From Lachancea dasiensis (taxonomy: Eukaryota; Ascomycota; Saccharomycetes; Saccharomycetales; Saccharomycetaceae), in contig LT598458.1 in the NCBI GenBank assembly GCA_900074725.1, positions 1,054,001 through 1,118,000 of the forward strand: a stretch of DNA of 64,000 nucleotides. Reading direction: 5' to 3'. Position 1 is the first letter of the stretch. Every line of letters begins with the position of its first letter. The notes beneath the pieces were generated by a model. That model was not told where the DNA came from and ran no database searches. It saw only the letters and a list, made by a program, of their open reading frames with translations. This document shows, piece after piece, positions 1 to 13,205 of the stretch. Position numbers and translations under genes: made by a program.

Positions 1-747
1 CATGGAGTTCAATATTTCACCATTGGGTAAAACGACCTCGAGCCCCAAAACGGTCCCGTGTAGCGATCCATAACGCAACAGCCTCAACCCTCCGGCATTG
101 GTGGCCACTACACCGCCTACGTGACATGATCCTTTGGCTCCCAAGTCCAATGGAAAGACATATCCGTGTTGAGCAAGGAAAGAGTCCGCGTTTTCCAAGA
201 TGACACCCGCGTCGCACTTCAAAATACCACTCACAGGATCGAATTCACGGATCTTATTGAGCTGGGTTAAGCTTAAAACGATTTCGTCGAAAACGGGTAC
301 CGATCCACCCACAAGACCAGTGTTTCCACCTTGGGGAACGACTGCCAGTTTTTGTTCGTTACAGTATTTAAGGATTTGTGCGACCTGTTCCACTTTCTTG
401 GGCCTCAAAACCACTTTAGATTGACCTTTGTACTTACGCATCCAGTCCTCATTGAACAGCGCCAGATCCTCATCTTCGGTGGCCAGCAAAATCTCACTTT
501 CCGAAAGAATTGACCGGAAAAAGGTCATGTCGTCCGCAGCTAGTTTTTTGAACGAAGCTAGACGTTCGATATTAGGGTACGACTCGGAAGTCAACTTTGG
601 GGGTAATTTTGTGGAGTACTGTAAGCTATTGGGTATGCGCATTGCACTGGTTAGCGATGGAGCGAAGCTTCTTGGCAATAACGCACCAGAGCTAGCCCCA
701 GCTCTGAAGACAGCTCTTGCAGATCTTTGAATGCTGAATCTCAACAT
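1..747 (-). CDS. DLD2: D-2-hydroxyglutarate / D-lactate dehydrogenase, DLD2-like (partial, 3' end outside window)
   Basis: FAD-linked oxidoreductase of the DLD2/DLD3 family, which oxidises D-2-hydroxyglutarate or D-lactate. The frame is open from the ATG at 747 to the window edge, giving 249 residues of a protein that is normally about 500 or more. Residues 1-50 are rich in Arg, Ser and Ala with few acids, which looks like a mitochondrial presequence and favours the mitochondrial DLD2 form over cytosolic DLD3. The FAD_binding_4 core is plain: a stretch reading [15 protein letters not shown] near residue 150, then [21 protein letters not shown] near 205-225. In S. cerevisiae the gene is YDL178W, beside PCL9 and YDL180W, and those families follow here, so synteny agrees. 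The C-terminal domain cannot be judged. Confidence 0.9.
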   Translation of the reverse strand, partial: MLRFSIQRSARAVFRAGASSGALLPRSFAPSLTSAMRIPNSLQYSTKLPPKLTSESYPNIERLASFKKLAADDMTFFRSILSESEILLATEDEDLALFNEDWMRKYKGQSKVVLRPKKVEQVAQILKYCNEQKLAVVPQGGNTGLVGGSVPVFDEIVLSLTQLNKIREFDPVSGILKCDAGVILENADSFLAQHGYVFPLDLGAKGSCHVGGVVATNAGGLRLLRYGSLHGTVLGLEVVLPNGEILNSM

Positions 748-2372
748 GTGGATATTCTACGCCAATGTAGGTGGACCCTGTCCAGCTTGCGAATGTGAAA
801 TGACCCATCTTCGACATCAAGTAAAGTGAATTTTTTCAGTATTGGTTCGATGGCTTTAATTAAAGCTAATTTCACATGATGAGATCCGAGCTAAATTCTG
901 ATCTATATGTGAGACTCTACAGAGGTTAACCCAAATAAGCCTCGAGAATGAGAGTCCTGGAGCTTTGTATTCAACTTTAAATACTGGCTACCTCAGGCGA
1001 ATTTAGAATTCAATTGTCTTAAACTTAACCAAAGGCAGTTTGTGTGGCTTTCCTGGGTGATTATGTATATATACTTGACTTCCTACCAAGCTTCCGCGCG
1101 TATACTAGTCGAAAGTTGGATTACTGGGCTGTTAGCATCATCCATATGAGTGTGAGTGAGCTGTTGTAAGTAATGTGAATCTTTGCCAATGTCACAGATT
1201 GGGAAAAAGACATTAAAAGAGATACCCTTCAACTCATGAAATGACCAATATGGGATTCAACGGTACAGTGAGGAAGTGAGTTAGCGATTAAGGACTACGC
1301 AGTTTAGCACTATTTTAGTGGCTCCGAGTTGCGAAACAGTAGATATCGATTCAATGTCGGCACAGGACGAAGTGATACTTGCCACTCCAGTAAAACAAAA
1401 ATGTGCAAGATGAAAATCAATTGACAAGGTTCGGCTGAAGAGCGAGTTGAGAGACGTGTTCTAACCAACCATACCAATGATGCAACAGCCAATTGAACCG
1501 TTTGTTGAAATGGAGTGTTGGATGAAATTGCCCCAATTGCTCCCAGGTTTCTCCAGCTGGCTTCATAAATTTTATATCTTTTACTTAAACTTCAGAATAC
1601 CAAGACACCGTATCTATCCACGAAGTTAACGAGCTTTTAAGTGACTCAACTACTGTAAATTCTTAGTCGCATTACTCACAAAGTATAAGGTTTGAGGTTG
1701 CTCTGTAGATAGTGCAGAAGCCGCTCTATGAGACCCGTTGAGAGAAGTGTTTATAGGTGTTAAAAAAAAAAAAAATTCAAAGTCTAGCAAGAAGCGCCCT
1801 TCTTGTGTTTTTCGTGTATATGAGAATCCTGCCACGCCTTGATCAAGAAATTTGATATGGTGTGGTGTAATACGCTGGTAAACCTTATTCGTCCGTGTAC
1901 GTCCATTTTCAGTCCTCGTGCACACCGGAAAGCCTTCTCAAGATAGATTGGCCAGCCAAACGGTCACGCTCTAGATGCCAGATTCCAAGCGTTAAAATGT
2001 CAGTAACATCCCAAAACTATGCTGTTGCGCATCTGCGTTGCCTTCTCTAATAAGATGATCGCTCGTCAGAATAGTACAAAATGATGCGATGAATCATGAT
2101 GGGTGGGGCAACTGCAGTGTCTGAGGTTGAAAAGGGATAGACCTTACTGCTATCACAGCTCATACATCCCTAATGGTACCAACTATTCAAGCCTCCCACC
2201 AAAGCAGTAAAGAAGTCACCCTCAAGAAAGGTTCGGAGACTAAAGTCCTCAAGCTGAGCTTTACCAATAAGTCATACATTACGAATGAATGTGTCTTAAT
2301 CAATGGCACCGGCTAAGTGAGAAGCCACTCAACAATCCATCTTAGCGTAACTAATCCATAAACAATTACGAG
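748..2372. other. Long intergenic region between divergent DLD2 and HNT1
   Basis: About 1.6 kb without a supportable gene, unusually long for this window. It must hold the promoters of both flanking divergent genes. It contains a TATATATAC stretch near 1065-1075, possibly a TATA element, and a 15-nt A run near 1760. The longest ORFs (for example 91 codons at 1650-1925, minus) resemble nothing I know. I see no tRNA boxes and no LTR ends. Confidence 0.5.
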
Positions 2373-2906
2373 ATGTCCACCGCTGCTGTCCTTGACACAG
2401 CTTGTATCTTCTGCAAAATTATCAAAGGTATGACTTTTTGAGCACCGCGGGTGAACGCTTTTTCGTCTCCTTGCTATGAATTTCTAACCAAGTACCCTTT
2501 AACAGGTGAAATCCCCTCCTTCAAGCTTATTGAGACCAAACACTCATTCTCGTTTCTAGACATCCAACCAACAGCAGATGCCCATGTCCTGGTGATTCCC
2601 AAACATCACTCTGCTAAGATGCATCAATTGCCCGACGAATATTTGGCGGATATTTTGCCTGTTGCCAAAAAACTGGCGATTGCGCTTGATCTGACCAACG
2701 AGTCTCCCGAAGGCGTGGGTTACAACATTTTACAGAACAACGGGAGAATTGCACACCAAGTTGTGGATCATGTACACTTCCATTTGATACCCAAGAGAGA
2801 TGACAAGACCGGACTCATCGTAGGATGGCCAAGTGTGGACAGCGACTTCGACAAGCTTGGCAAACTACATAAGGAGCTACTGGCCAAGCTGGAGGGTGCA
2901 AAATAA
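2373..2906 (+). CDS. HNT1: Adenosine 5'-monophosphoramidase, HINT/HIT family (spliced)
   Basis: CDS join(2373..2427, 2506..2906), 151 residues. Hnt1 hydrolyses AMP-lysine and adenosine phosphoramidates and in yeast links to Kin28/TFIIH function. Exon 1 encodes MSTAAVLDTACIFCKIIK, and exon 2 continues with GEIPSFKLIETK. The HIT catalytic signature DHVHFHLIPK lies near residues 112-121. The 78-nt intron has donor GTATGA (2428), branch point TTCTAAC (2482-2488) and acceptor CAG (2503-2505). Retaining it gives a TGA after four codons, so splicing is required. S. cerevisiae HNT1 also has an intron near its 5' end. The gene lies upstream of and in tandem with CDC48, as in YDL125C-YDL126C. Confidence 0.95.
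2428..2505 (+). other. HNT1: HNT1 intron
   Basis: 78 nt: GTATGA donor, TTCTAAC branch point, branch A to acceptor distance 18 nt, AACAG acceptor. The splice joins G to GT, giving a Gly codon that restores the conserved KIIKGEIPSF stretch. Confidence 0.9.
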
Positions 2907-6205
<3,299 letters not shown>

Positions 6206-6515
6206 AATAGCGCTTTCCATTATCTGAATGATGGTGTTTAATGAAATAAATTTAGCAAATACTACTATGAAATCCCAGTTGTCTTAAACCTATGAACCTG
6301 TTACGTATATTTGGGCTACCAGTGAGAAGTTCCCGGGCCATTCTCGTAGAGTTCCCTAATTATATCCGGAAGAGAGCACGGACGGCCCAATACTAGTGAA
6401 AGTGTTCTTAAAATCAAGAGTCTCTTATCTTGATGCTGTTGATCATATTGTCCCGCAATATCTTATTAACCTGCGAGATTCAAGATACCCTTATCAACCC
6501 ACGTAAAATGCTATG
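6206..6515. other. Convergent gap CDC48 / PCL cyclin
   Basis: 310 nt between two 3' ends. It is AT-rich after the CDC48 stop (for example AATGAAATAAATTTAG near 6239), consistent with 3'-end processing signals. I see nothing else. Confidence 0.4.
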
Positions 6516-7406
6516 CTACCTGAAGATAGACGCCCAGTCCGACCTAATACCAAACCGTCTTGGCTGTGAGGATTGCTCTACCGGTGTTTGTAAACCAGTC
6601 TTGATGATAATAGGCCTTGTCATGCGGCTTTTCTCAGACCTAGGCGTCGTGGTCTTAATTTGATACTGGGTGTGCGTATAGCTTGAGTCTTCGTCAATGC
6701 GGTTCATCTGCCTGGATCGTGATTCCGGCAAGAGGGGCGTTTTCCTAGAATCCCGCGAGTCTTTTGTAGAGATGGTGGACATCGTGTTGCTGGACACCAG
6801 CGAAGGAAGCGAAAAATTGCTCGAGGAACGGGAGTGTACATCGTTGCGGTAACTCGACGCTTTGGACTGCTGCAAAGTCGGTAGGTTGAAGTACAACAAT
6901 TCTTGCTTTTGGGCCAACAGTTGAGCCTTAATGGGTGCCAGGAACGGCGCCAGGCTCATTACCAAATCTTGCGTGGTAAACCTGAGGTTCCAATCGAAAT
7001 ATTCCAGCAACTCGCGCTCCAGAGTATTCACTTCCCGAGTATCCAGCAACCCATTGGTGTAGGACGCCCAGTGACGGTTCAGCGGGCTGGAGTCGTTCAG
7101 GTTTTTGGCGGCCACAATCAGACATCCCAGGAATATACGGTGACGGGTAGTTTCGATGCCGTGCACGTTTGCTGGAATGATAGACCTTAGCTTTGTTAAA
7201 TACACCGTGGTCGACATCAACGTGGGTGTTTGCACGTTAGACTGGACCACGAGCCCGCGAATAAATTCCACCAGCGCCGGTGCTGCTGATTTGCCCTGGT
7301 CTTCCGGCACTTGTATAACCGAGTTTGTGGTCGAGGCCAGAAATTCCAGCATTTCCGAAGACACTCGTTTGCGGTTGAAAAGCAGGAGAGCTTCCAAGTC
7401 TGACAT
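6516..7406 (-). CDS. PCL2: Pho85 cyclin of the Pcl1/2 class (PCL2/PCL9 ancestor)
   Basis: 296 residues, near the roughly 300 of S. cerevisiae Pcl2 and Pcl9. It is a regulatory subunit for the Pho85 CDK, acting in G1 on morphogenesis and cell-cycle entry. The cyclin box spans about residues 35-155: LMSTTVYLTKLRSIIP, then HRIFLGCLIVAAKNLND and a WASYTNGLLDTREVN helix. The C-terminal 130 residues are low-complexity, rich in Ser and Arg. Its position next to CDC48 equals YDL127W (PCL2), and next to the YDL180W family equals YDL179W (PCL9), so this is the single pre-duplication gene. The upstream region carries SBF-like and Swi5/Ace2-like sites, listed separately. Confidence 0.93.
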   Translation of the reverse strand: MSDLEALLLFNRKRVSSEMLEFLASTTNSVIQVPEDQGKSAAPALVEFIRGLVVQSNVQTPTLMSTTVYLTKLRSIIPANVHGIETTRHRIFLGCLIVAAKNLNDSSPLNRHWASYTNGLLDTREVNTLERELLEYFDWNLRFTTQDLVMSLAPFLAPIKAQLLAQKQELLYFNLPTLQQSKASSYRNDVHSRSSSNFSLPSLVSSNTMSTISTKDSRDSRKTPLLPESRSRQMNRIDEDSSYTHTQYQIKTTTPRSEKSRMTRPIIIKTGLQTPVEQSSQPRRFGIRSDWASIFR

Positions 7407-8180
7407 TCTTAGTTTTATATCGCTGTCAATAGTCCAAGTGCAACCGATCTGGGCGATGGGCCTAACAACTCAGTGCTCTTATAAAAACCACTCACTATAT
7501 AAAATATTCTCTACCAAATATCCACAAGGCCTCTACATTATATTTACCGCTAGCTTGCTGATCCACCTTTCGCTTCTTGCAATGGCCTGCCCATGTGCCA
7601 ATCTAGATCGACCAGCCTACGCTCTAGTGGTACTTCAGCGCCGAATTTTCGCGCGACCAGCGTTCAATTCTCTCAACTACACTACCAAAAACTACACTAT
7701 CACATCACCTATTTTTCGTGGCCGAAAAATGGCCTGGTTGTTGTGTTCGCTAGGTTCGCCAAATTTTGGTGGAATGCGGATTATTCTATAAACCAGCCAT
7801 TTTCCATATATGGTGAAAATGCGAAAAACCAACGCAAAAGGGTGGGTGACAAACAGCGACTAGAAGAGCGGGAAAAGTGAGCTGACAGCATCAAAGTGAT
7901 TCGATAATTGTCCAGACACTGCGGTGAAGAGAAACGCTATTTTGGGCGGTGCGTAGGTAAGCAAGCTTTTGAAATTTCGAGTTGGCATATCAGACCGAGT
8001 AGAAAAATAAATAGAAGATTGACTAGCTGGCGCAGGAGAGTAGTCAAGTGGAGTCAACGAGCCGAGACGACTCTCGGAATAGCATAGCGGATATAAGATA
8101 CTTATAGTTATAAATATACGATTCGACCGCCGTGGGAGTCGGAACAGTTGGATTTTGAGGTGCCTTTTGAAGCGGGCCCT
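7407..8180. other. PCL promoter and VCX1 3' flank
   Basis: About 770 nt. The part next to the cyclin start holds cell-cycle sites, annotated separately. The rest, towards VCX1, shows an imperfect inverted repeat (TTTGAAG and CTTCAAA) around 8166-8185 that overlaps the VCX1 stop and could be a 3' hairpin. No gene is seen. Confidence 0.5.
7611..7797. promoter_or_regulatory. PCL2: Cluster of Swi5/Ace2 and SBF/MBF-like sites upstream of the PCL gene
   Basis: Three ACCAGC sites (7611-7616, 7656-7661, 7792-7797) match the Swi5/Ace2 core. TTTTCGTG at 7713-7720 is a perfect SCB (CACGAAA) on the minus strand, and TTTTCGCG at 7646-7653 is an SCB/MCB-like variant. They lie 205-391 nt upstream of the cyclin ATG. 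In S. cerevisiae PCL2 responds to SBF and Swi5, and PCL9 to Swi5, so the pre-duplication gene may carry both inputs. Binding is inferred from motifs only. Confidence 0.6.
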
Positions 8181-9392
8181 TCAAAGCGTGCCCATAACTT
8201 GTTCATCTGGATAATAGAAAAACGCAATTGCAATCAATACGTACATCGCAATGGACATGATACCCTCGAGGTAGTTGGACAGCCCATCTAGAATCAAGTA
8301 ATTAGACAGGAAGACCGCGATGAAGAGGGTTGCGGTCTCAAAAGTTGAGAAATTCAGGGTCATTGGAACACCGATGGCCCAGCCCACTAGAACCATGAAG
8401 GGAGTCACGAACAACGCAATCTGCAGCGAGGATCCGATTGCAACGCTCAGCGCCAAGTCCATCTTGTTTTTCGTGGCCACAATCACAGAGGTGACATGTT
8501 CGGCGGCGTTGCCAACTATGGGGATGACAATTAAACCGATGAAAGTCTTGGACAAACCCGAGGTCTCAACAACGTGGTCAATGCTACCAACCAGGAAGTC
8601 TGCACAGATGGACACCAGCACAGTGGTGACGAGCAGGAACAAGAGCGACGATTTCACAGACAACGTATGGGCGTTGGAGTGTTGGTCCAGGGTTTCTTCG
8701 GTTTCCTCCTCCTGTTGTTCGAAAAGATGGTGGTGAGTGCCCAACTGGAAAATGAGAAAACAGACGTACACGGCTAGAAGGACGATCGAGGTGGATCTGG
8801 ACAGGCTCAAAATCTTGGCGTTGATCAACAAGTCTTGGTTCTTGTTGTTATCGGGCAGCGACGCGCGAAACGCAGCAGGGATCAATAGAGAAGCGCAGGA
8901 TATAGCCATCAATGAAGACATTGTTTGGGCGGCCGTCTGGTTGAAGTTTTGCTCTCCTCTGTTGTAGCCCCCGAACAAGAAACAGAACCCGAGAACCAGC
9001 AACAGGTTCGACAAAATGCTTCCCAGCATCGAGGCCTGCACGATTGTCACCTGTCCATTGTAAAGGGCGATGACGGACACAATAAGCTCAACAGCATTAC
9101 CCAAGGTAGCGTTCAACAACCCGCCCAGTGTGGAACCGGCTTTGGCTGCCAGTTCTTCAGTGGCAAACGCCAAGATTGCCGCGAGTGGAATGATGGCCAC
9201 GAAGTTCATGATAAACGTCCAAGTAACAGAGAGATCCCCATACCCAAAGATCAAGCCAATTGGCACGAAGACTACAAGGTAGTTGACCGGAGAAGACTGG
9301 AAAACCATACAAGTATCACGCCACATGGCTTGCATCATTGACATGTTCTTCGATCTCAAACCTTCAGGCAAAAGAGGCGTGTTTGAGTTCAT
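8181..9392 (-). CDS. VCX1: Vacuolar Ca2+/H+ exchanger (CaCA family)
   Basis: 403 residues from the ATG at 9392; the frame runs 14 codons further up without an ATG. It exchanges vacuolar protons for cytosolic Ca2+ across the vacuolar membrane. There are about 11 hydrophobic segments in two homologous halves, each with the exchanger motif: GNAVELIVS near 98-106 and GNAAEHVTS near 294-302. An acidic, His-containing loop (near 219-235) separates the halves, as in Vcx1. S. cerevisiae Vcx1 has 411 residues. The order PCL2-VCX1 equals YDL127W-YDL128W, in the same orientation. The end VMGTL lacks the longer tail of the S. cerevisiae protein. Confidence 0.95.
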   Translation of the reverse strand: MNSNTPLLPEGLRSKNMSMMQAMWRDTCMVFQSSPVNYLVVFVPIGLIFGYGDLSVTWTFIMNFVAIIPLAAILAFATEELAAKAGSTLGGLLNATLGNAVELIVSVIALYNGQVTIVQASMLGSILSNLLLVLGFCFLFGGYNRGEQNFNQTAAQTMSSLMAISCASLLIPAAFRASLPDNNKNQDLLINAKILSLSRSTSIVLLAVYVCFLIFQLGTHHHLFEQQEEETEETLDQHSNAHTLSVKSSLLFLLVTTVLVSICADFLVGSIDHVVETSGLSKTFIGLIVIPIVGNAAEHVTSVIVATKNKMDLALSVAIGSSLQIALFVTPFMVLVGWAIGVPMTLNFSTFETATLFIAVFLSNYLILDGLSNYLEGIMSIAMYVLIAIAFFYYPDEQVMGTL

Positions 9393-9809
9393 GGTTATTG
9401 CTCCTGATGCCAGCTGTTGTGTGTTTGTTAACACAAACTACTAAACAGCAAAAAGATTTAGAGAAAAAGTTGAGTGTAGATCTTTAAGATCTATGCCAAT
9501 GTTATCACTGACTTAATGACACACCTGAGGCTTCTTTTCTACTTGAGGTCTTACTTTCTTGTTTTACTCAAGCGATGAGCTGAGATTATATTTTTATTGC
9601 GCCCTTGGCAAATTTCTTCCAATATGAATTGCTCAGCGTCACTGCGAATAGACAATGACAGAATAAGTACCGCGGGATAGGTCCGAGCCTATTGAGTCTC
9701 TAGTTTGATGCTGAAGTAGATTCTATTGAAAAAGATTGAATTTTGTTTGTAGAGAAATTTAAGAGTAGCTTTTCAGCCTGCTTCTCCGGCCGTCTGATTA
9801 CTCGCAAAA
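9393..9809. other. VCX1 promoter / YDL180W-like 3' flank
   Basis: 417 nt between tandem minus-strand genes. It should hold the VCX1 promoter. I did not find a clear Crz1 (calcineurin) site, and nothing else stands out. Confidence 0.4.
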
Positions 9810-11186
9810 TTATTGTTCGACAGCAGCCAGGGTTCCGACAGCAGCCATTATAAGGGACCATATGGTGAACCCAACAATGGGAAAACTACGGTGGCCAGCG
9901 AGTATTTGCCATTTGGTTACTATGGTGCGGAAAAAGTGGAGTATTGGAAGTTCCGTATCACCTGTGGGCATCATGTCTTGAGTGTAAATCGAATTCATCA
10001 CAAAGAGTTGATCTGACGAAATATACTGCAGGCTCTGGGGCTGAGAAGCATGTATGTGCAGATCGGAGTTGCTGTTGGTGTCGTAAGTGCTTTCAGAGGA
10101 TAAGGCGCGCGTGTTTCCATTCCACACAAACAAAAAGATGCTGATGATGAAGCCCAGTATAGATAGCGGTAGAATGACACTCAGAGTGAAGTAACCAAAA
10201 GTGCGGATTCCAAAATACGTGACCGCTCTGGTGAATAATTCTTCGTGTCCTGGCACGTAAATGAAGTAGATAGAAACGATGAAAGCGTGTCCTACCTCTA
10301 GCAGTACACTGTCGAACACCAGGAGGTTGAAAAGTAGCAACTGCCGTAAAAAGCGTCTTTTAGAAGAGATCTCGGCAAAGTAGGTGACGGTTCCATCATA
10401 CATGCGTGGACGCCTTTCGCCAGAGCCGTCGTTAGAGCTGTGGCCAGCCTCAGGATCTCTTAGAAGCGACATCGAACTGTCGTTGAAACTCACGTAGACC
10501 GCTTCCGAGAGGTCGTGTTCGGGGTTCGTTGCAGGCGGCGTTTGATATTCGTGGGTGTACACATTCTCAGAGATCAACGATGACTTGCGTTTGACCTCTA
10601 TGCATCTCGAAAGCGTAATATTCTTGCGGGAGTTGTCCTGCTCTTCTTGTAAAAGCTGGTACTCCAGCTGGCGCTTGGCAGACTCCGGAGAAGGCACCTC
10701 TTCATAACGTTGCAAGTTTTGGACAACGCAGGTCAAAAATTCGGACAGCGCCCACGACGTACCAAAAATCGCCGCTTGTCTCGGTATGATGTGCCACACC
10801 GTGTCGTCCATTTTGCCCATGATCTGTGCTGTCTGTATCTGCGGATAGGCTAAGCAAAACACAATCAAAAGGGAGAACCATACGTTGAACGGGAAGTCGA
10901 CAAGTAGGTTGATAAGTACCGCTCTCGGACTTACCATGAGAACAAAGTCTCGCAGAAAATGGAGCGCTAGCGGCGAAAAAAACCCCAGAAGCGAAGTTCT
11001 GAAATAGTCTTGTCCATTGGGTTTGAACATGCTGTCGTCTTTATACTCAGATATCAGCAGTTTGGAGCCACTGAACGCCAGTCCAAACAAGGCTAAAACA
11101 TTCAGCAGAAGGATTAGCTTGATCCAAAGCTTGCTGGAGCACAGCAGTGGCATGAAGTATGGGGCCACATAGCTTATTCGCGACAT
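9810..11186 (-). CDS. Polytopic membrane protein, YDL180W family (function unknown)
   Basis: 458 residues with several hydrophobic segments by eye: about 23-43, 85-125, 138-158, 285-320, 338-365 and 430-455. A long polar, Ser-rich loop lies at about 165-275. The assignment rests mainly on position: YDL180W follows PCL9 in S. cerevisiae, in this orientation. YDL180W encodes a vacuole-associated membrane protein of unknown function, about 90 residues longer. I see no enzyme motif, so transporter or sensor roles would be guesses. The start ATG at 11186 leads straight into the first hydrophobic segment, with no classical signal peptide. Confidence 0.75.
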   Translation of the reverse strand: MSRISYVAPYFMPLLCSSKLWIKLILLLNVLALFGLAFSGSKLLISEYKDDSMFKPNGQDYFRTSLLGFFSPLALHFLRDFVLMVSPRAVLINLLVDFPFNVWFSLLIVFCLAYPQIQTAQIMGKMDDTVWHIIPRQAAIFGTSWALSEFLTCVVQNLQRYEEVPSPESAKRQLEYQLLQEEQDNSRKNITLSRCIEVKRKSSLISENVYTHEYQTPPATNPEHDLSEAVYVSFNDSSMSLLRDPEAGHSSNDGSGERRPRMYDGTVTYFAEISSKRRFLRQLLLFNLLVFDSVLLEVGHAFIVSIYFIYVPGHEELFTRAVTYFGIRTFGYFTLSVILPLSILGFIISIFLFVWNGNTRALSSESTYDTNSNSDLHIHASQPQSLQYISSDQLFVMNSIYTQDMMPTGDTELPILHFFRTIVTKWQILAGHRSFPIVGFTIWSLIMAAVGTLAAVEQ

Positions 11187-11566
11187 CCTGGGCCGGGACT
11201 CTAACTATCAGGTTTGGTCCACTGTGGTCCAAGGTTGAGTATCCGAATGAAAAATGGGAAGTGTCAGAAATTAGCTGTGATCTGGGAAACCGAAAGAAAC
11301 GCTAAGTAGCGACCACAATCACATTCGAATGCAGTGCTTTAACCTACCACATAAACCATGCTTGAGACTCTGCCTTAAACTTGGTATCCTTTAATATTCT
11401 TTCCAATGTTACAAAGTATATACTTATATGTCCTGCGTTAATAGTCTATTTGCGAGTTGAGTGGTTCTGGCAAGGAGCCAGAGCACCGCAATCGATAGTT
11501 CCCTGTAGTGTTACAATGTGCGTGAAGCGTGATAGTGGTTACAGTGCCGTGGGTGTGCTGTGGCAG
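11187..11566. other. Intergenic region between the YDL180W-like and YDL129W-like genes
   Basis: 380 nt between tandem minus-strand genes. It should carry the promoter of the YDL180W-like gene. No recognisable element was found. Confidence 0.35.
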
Positions 11567-12301
11567 TTAAAGTTTCTCGAGATGAAAAACACGAACAAAA
11601 TTATTGGCAGACGGATTATCACTTGTCCTTCGCATGCGTGGATGCGATTTGTGGTTTTCCACAAGTCGCATTAGAGATGAGTTTTGAGGTTGTTGTGACT
11701 GCGATGACCGGCGCTTCGATGCAGTCGATTTGCGAGGAACTTTTGTGACCCGCCTGGGCGTTTCTGCAAGGGAAGTAACTGCATTGGCTGATCGTTGATG
11801 ACTTGACTCTGGATTTATGCTGCTTTCATCGCCGAGCGGGGGCAGGAGTTTCTCTTGTGAGTGGCACTCGCAGGTAGAACCGTGTGTACCGCGAGAGGCA
11901 GTCATACATCGGTTGCGGAAATACTCAACTTCTTTCTTGATGAGATTATTTTCCACCGCCAAACGGTCGTCGCGCGCGGACCGGTTTTCTAACTTGGAGA
12001 GTTGTGCCTGTAAGGACCAATGTGAAATTGCGGTGAGAGATTGGTTCAGTACAGACACCAACTTCGGTAGGTCCGGAGGCGAGTCCCTGTGGTGCTGCAG
12101 CTCGTGAAGTGTTTCGGCAATAGACCGTTCAAGATCTCGGGTATTTTGCAGCGATGGAGGAGACTCCAGTGGAGAGTGGTTAACCCACGGCGACCGTTCT
12201 GCTGGTGAACAAGGCGAGCTGAGTATGCGTTTGCGAGCGTTGGGCTCCTCGGGAGTGATCGTCTGCAGTCCTGAGTGGGTGACGGGCTTAATTCCGGGCA
12301 T
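11567..12301 (-). CDS. Uncharacterised protein, probable YDL129W orthologue
   Basis: 244 residues from the ATG at 12301; the frame has no ATG further upstream. The sequence is hydrophilic. A central stretch at about 55-125 (LERSIAETLHELQHH and LSKLENRSARDDRLAVENN) looks helical and possibly coiled. The C-terminal 70 residues are rich in Ser, Arg and Lys and could bind nucleic acid or be a phosphorylated tail. The short conserved-looking N-terminus reads MPGIKPVTHSGLQTITPEEP. It is called by position between the VCX1/YDL180W group and RPP1B, where S. cerevisiae has YDL129W. I cannot assign a function, and similarity to YDL129W needs an alignment. Confidence 0.65.
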   Translation of the reverse strand: MPGIKPVTHSGLQTITPEEPNARKRILSSPCSPAERSPWVNHSPLESPPSLQNTRDLERSIAETLHELQHHRDSPPDLPKLVSVLNQSLTAISHWSLQAQLSKLENRSARDDRLAVENNLIKKEVEYFRNRCMTASRGTHGSTCECHSQEKLLPPLGDESSINPESSHQRSANAVTSLAETPRRVTKVPRKSTASKRRSSQSQQPQNSSLMRLVENHKSHPRMRRTSDNPSANNFVRVFHLEKL

Positions 12302-12347
12302 GAAAAACAAAAGTAAGGACTCAAGGCTCCACTCTGAACTGTACTAA

Positions 12348-12605
12348 CATCCAACTAAGTGGAAAGCAAAAATTTGGGCAAATGTGGATGGATATGGATT
12401 GATCGACGAACAAGTACGAAGATTGGGTCGCAAGCTAGCAGCCAAAGGTCTCTTGAAGCCGAGACTCGGAGTTATGGATTGCCGGACGTCCGCAGAGATC
12501 ACAAAACTAGCGTTAGAGCTTGTAGGGGTAGATCGCTGCTTTGTAGACTTTAGCGATGAGCTGTGTCAGTGTTCCAAACAGACGCAGTCGATACTTGAGA
12601 GTTGA
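12348..12605 (+). CDS. Unrecognised short ORF, possible 3' exon or gene relic
   Basis: An 85-codon frame is open from 12348 to the TGA ending at 12605. It reads protein-like (for example GYGLIDEQVRRLGRKLAAKG and LALELVGVDRCFVDFSDEL). Its first in-frame ATG is late, at 12474. A perfect TACTAAC lies at 12343-12349, at the upstream edge of the frame, followed by an AAG (12357-12359) that could be a weak acceptor. This suggests a downstream exon, but I could not find a matching upstream exon, and the region upstream is the YDL129W-like gene on the other strand. A decayed gene is equally possible. I do not recognise the family. Confidence 0.3.
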   Translation, partial: HPTKWKAKIWANVDGYGLIDEQVRRLGRKLAAKGLLKPRLGVMDCRTSAEITKLALELVGVDRCFVDFSDELCQCSKQTQSILES

Positions 12606-13205
12606 AACCACTTGGTAACTGTAAAATGCAGAGTTTGCTTTATGATGGATGAAGCGGAAAAGGATCGCAACTGAGTTATTTCCGTTCTGATTGTTTTCGG
12701 GATGGCCTCTGAAAGTAAGTCATCGATCCGATCATTAATAAATATTATTATTATACATACATATATTCAGTAAGACACTCAAGGTAAAGTGGGCCAGGAG
12801 GTAGCACCAGCCTGAATTCAGGGCCGATCTAATCAAGACGTAGATATTCTACTCAAAAGCACAAACTCAAGTATCCAACGCTCATTCAAGCCTCCATTTT
12901 CCTGTACTTTGCGATGCGCAACGAACAGAAGGTGGGACACAACCATTAACACTATAGCCGGGACCGGATCGTTGCGTCAAATGGGAAGGGTGTTTGAGCA
13001 GTGGCCTAGGCTCCTGGCAGCGCGAGTCAAGATTGTATTATTAAGTAATTAGCAAGATTTCAAGGACAACCGGGGTTGCGTTGGTCGATATCGCACCGCG
13101 CAGTGCACGAGCGGACCGAATGCAGATTTATGGTAGCAGTGGAACTGGAATTCGAATCGAGTATTGTATTTTGTATTAAACGGCTTTCATATTAAAAACT
13201 GTGGC
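12606..13205. other. Intergenic region downstream of RPP1B
   Basis: 600 nt containing an AT-rich stretch (ATTATTATTATACATACATA, around 12745-12765) and otherwise featureless to me. In S. cerevisiae STF1 and LYS21 follow RPP1B, but neither is found here, so a rearrangement breakpoint may lie in or near this gap. Confidence 0.4.

Noticed and set aside
1650-1925. 91-codon minus-strand ORF between DLD2 and HNT1
   Set aside because: It crosses an A-run that encodes a Phe tract, and its composition looks random; no family is recognised.
2451-2505. Continuous frame through the HNT1 intron into exon 2
   Set aside because: It starts with GTG, not ATG. The intron in frame with exon 1 contains TGA, so it is not a coding extension or an in-frame retained intron like that of PTC7.
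8166-8185. Imperfect palindrome TTTGAAG ... CTTCAAA at the VCX1 stop
   Set aside because: A seven-pair stem overlapping a coding end is common by chance, and yeast genes do not use hairpin terminators of the bacterial type.
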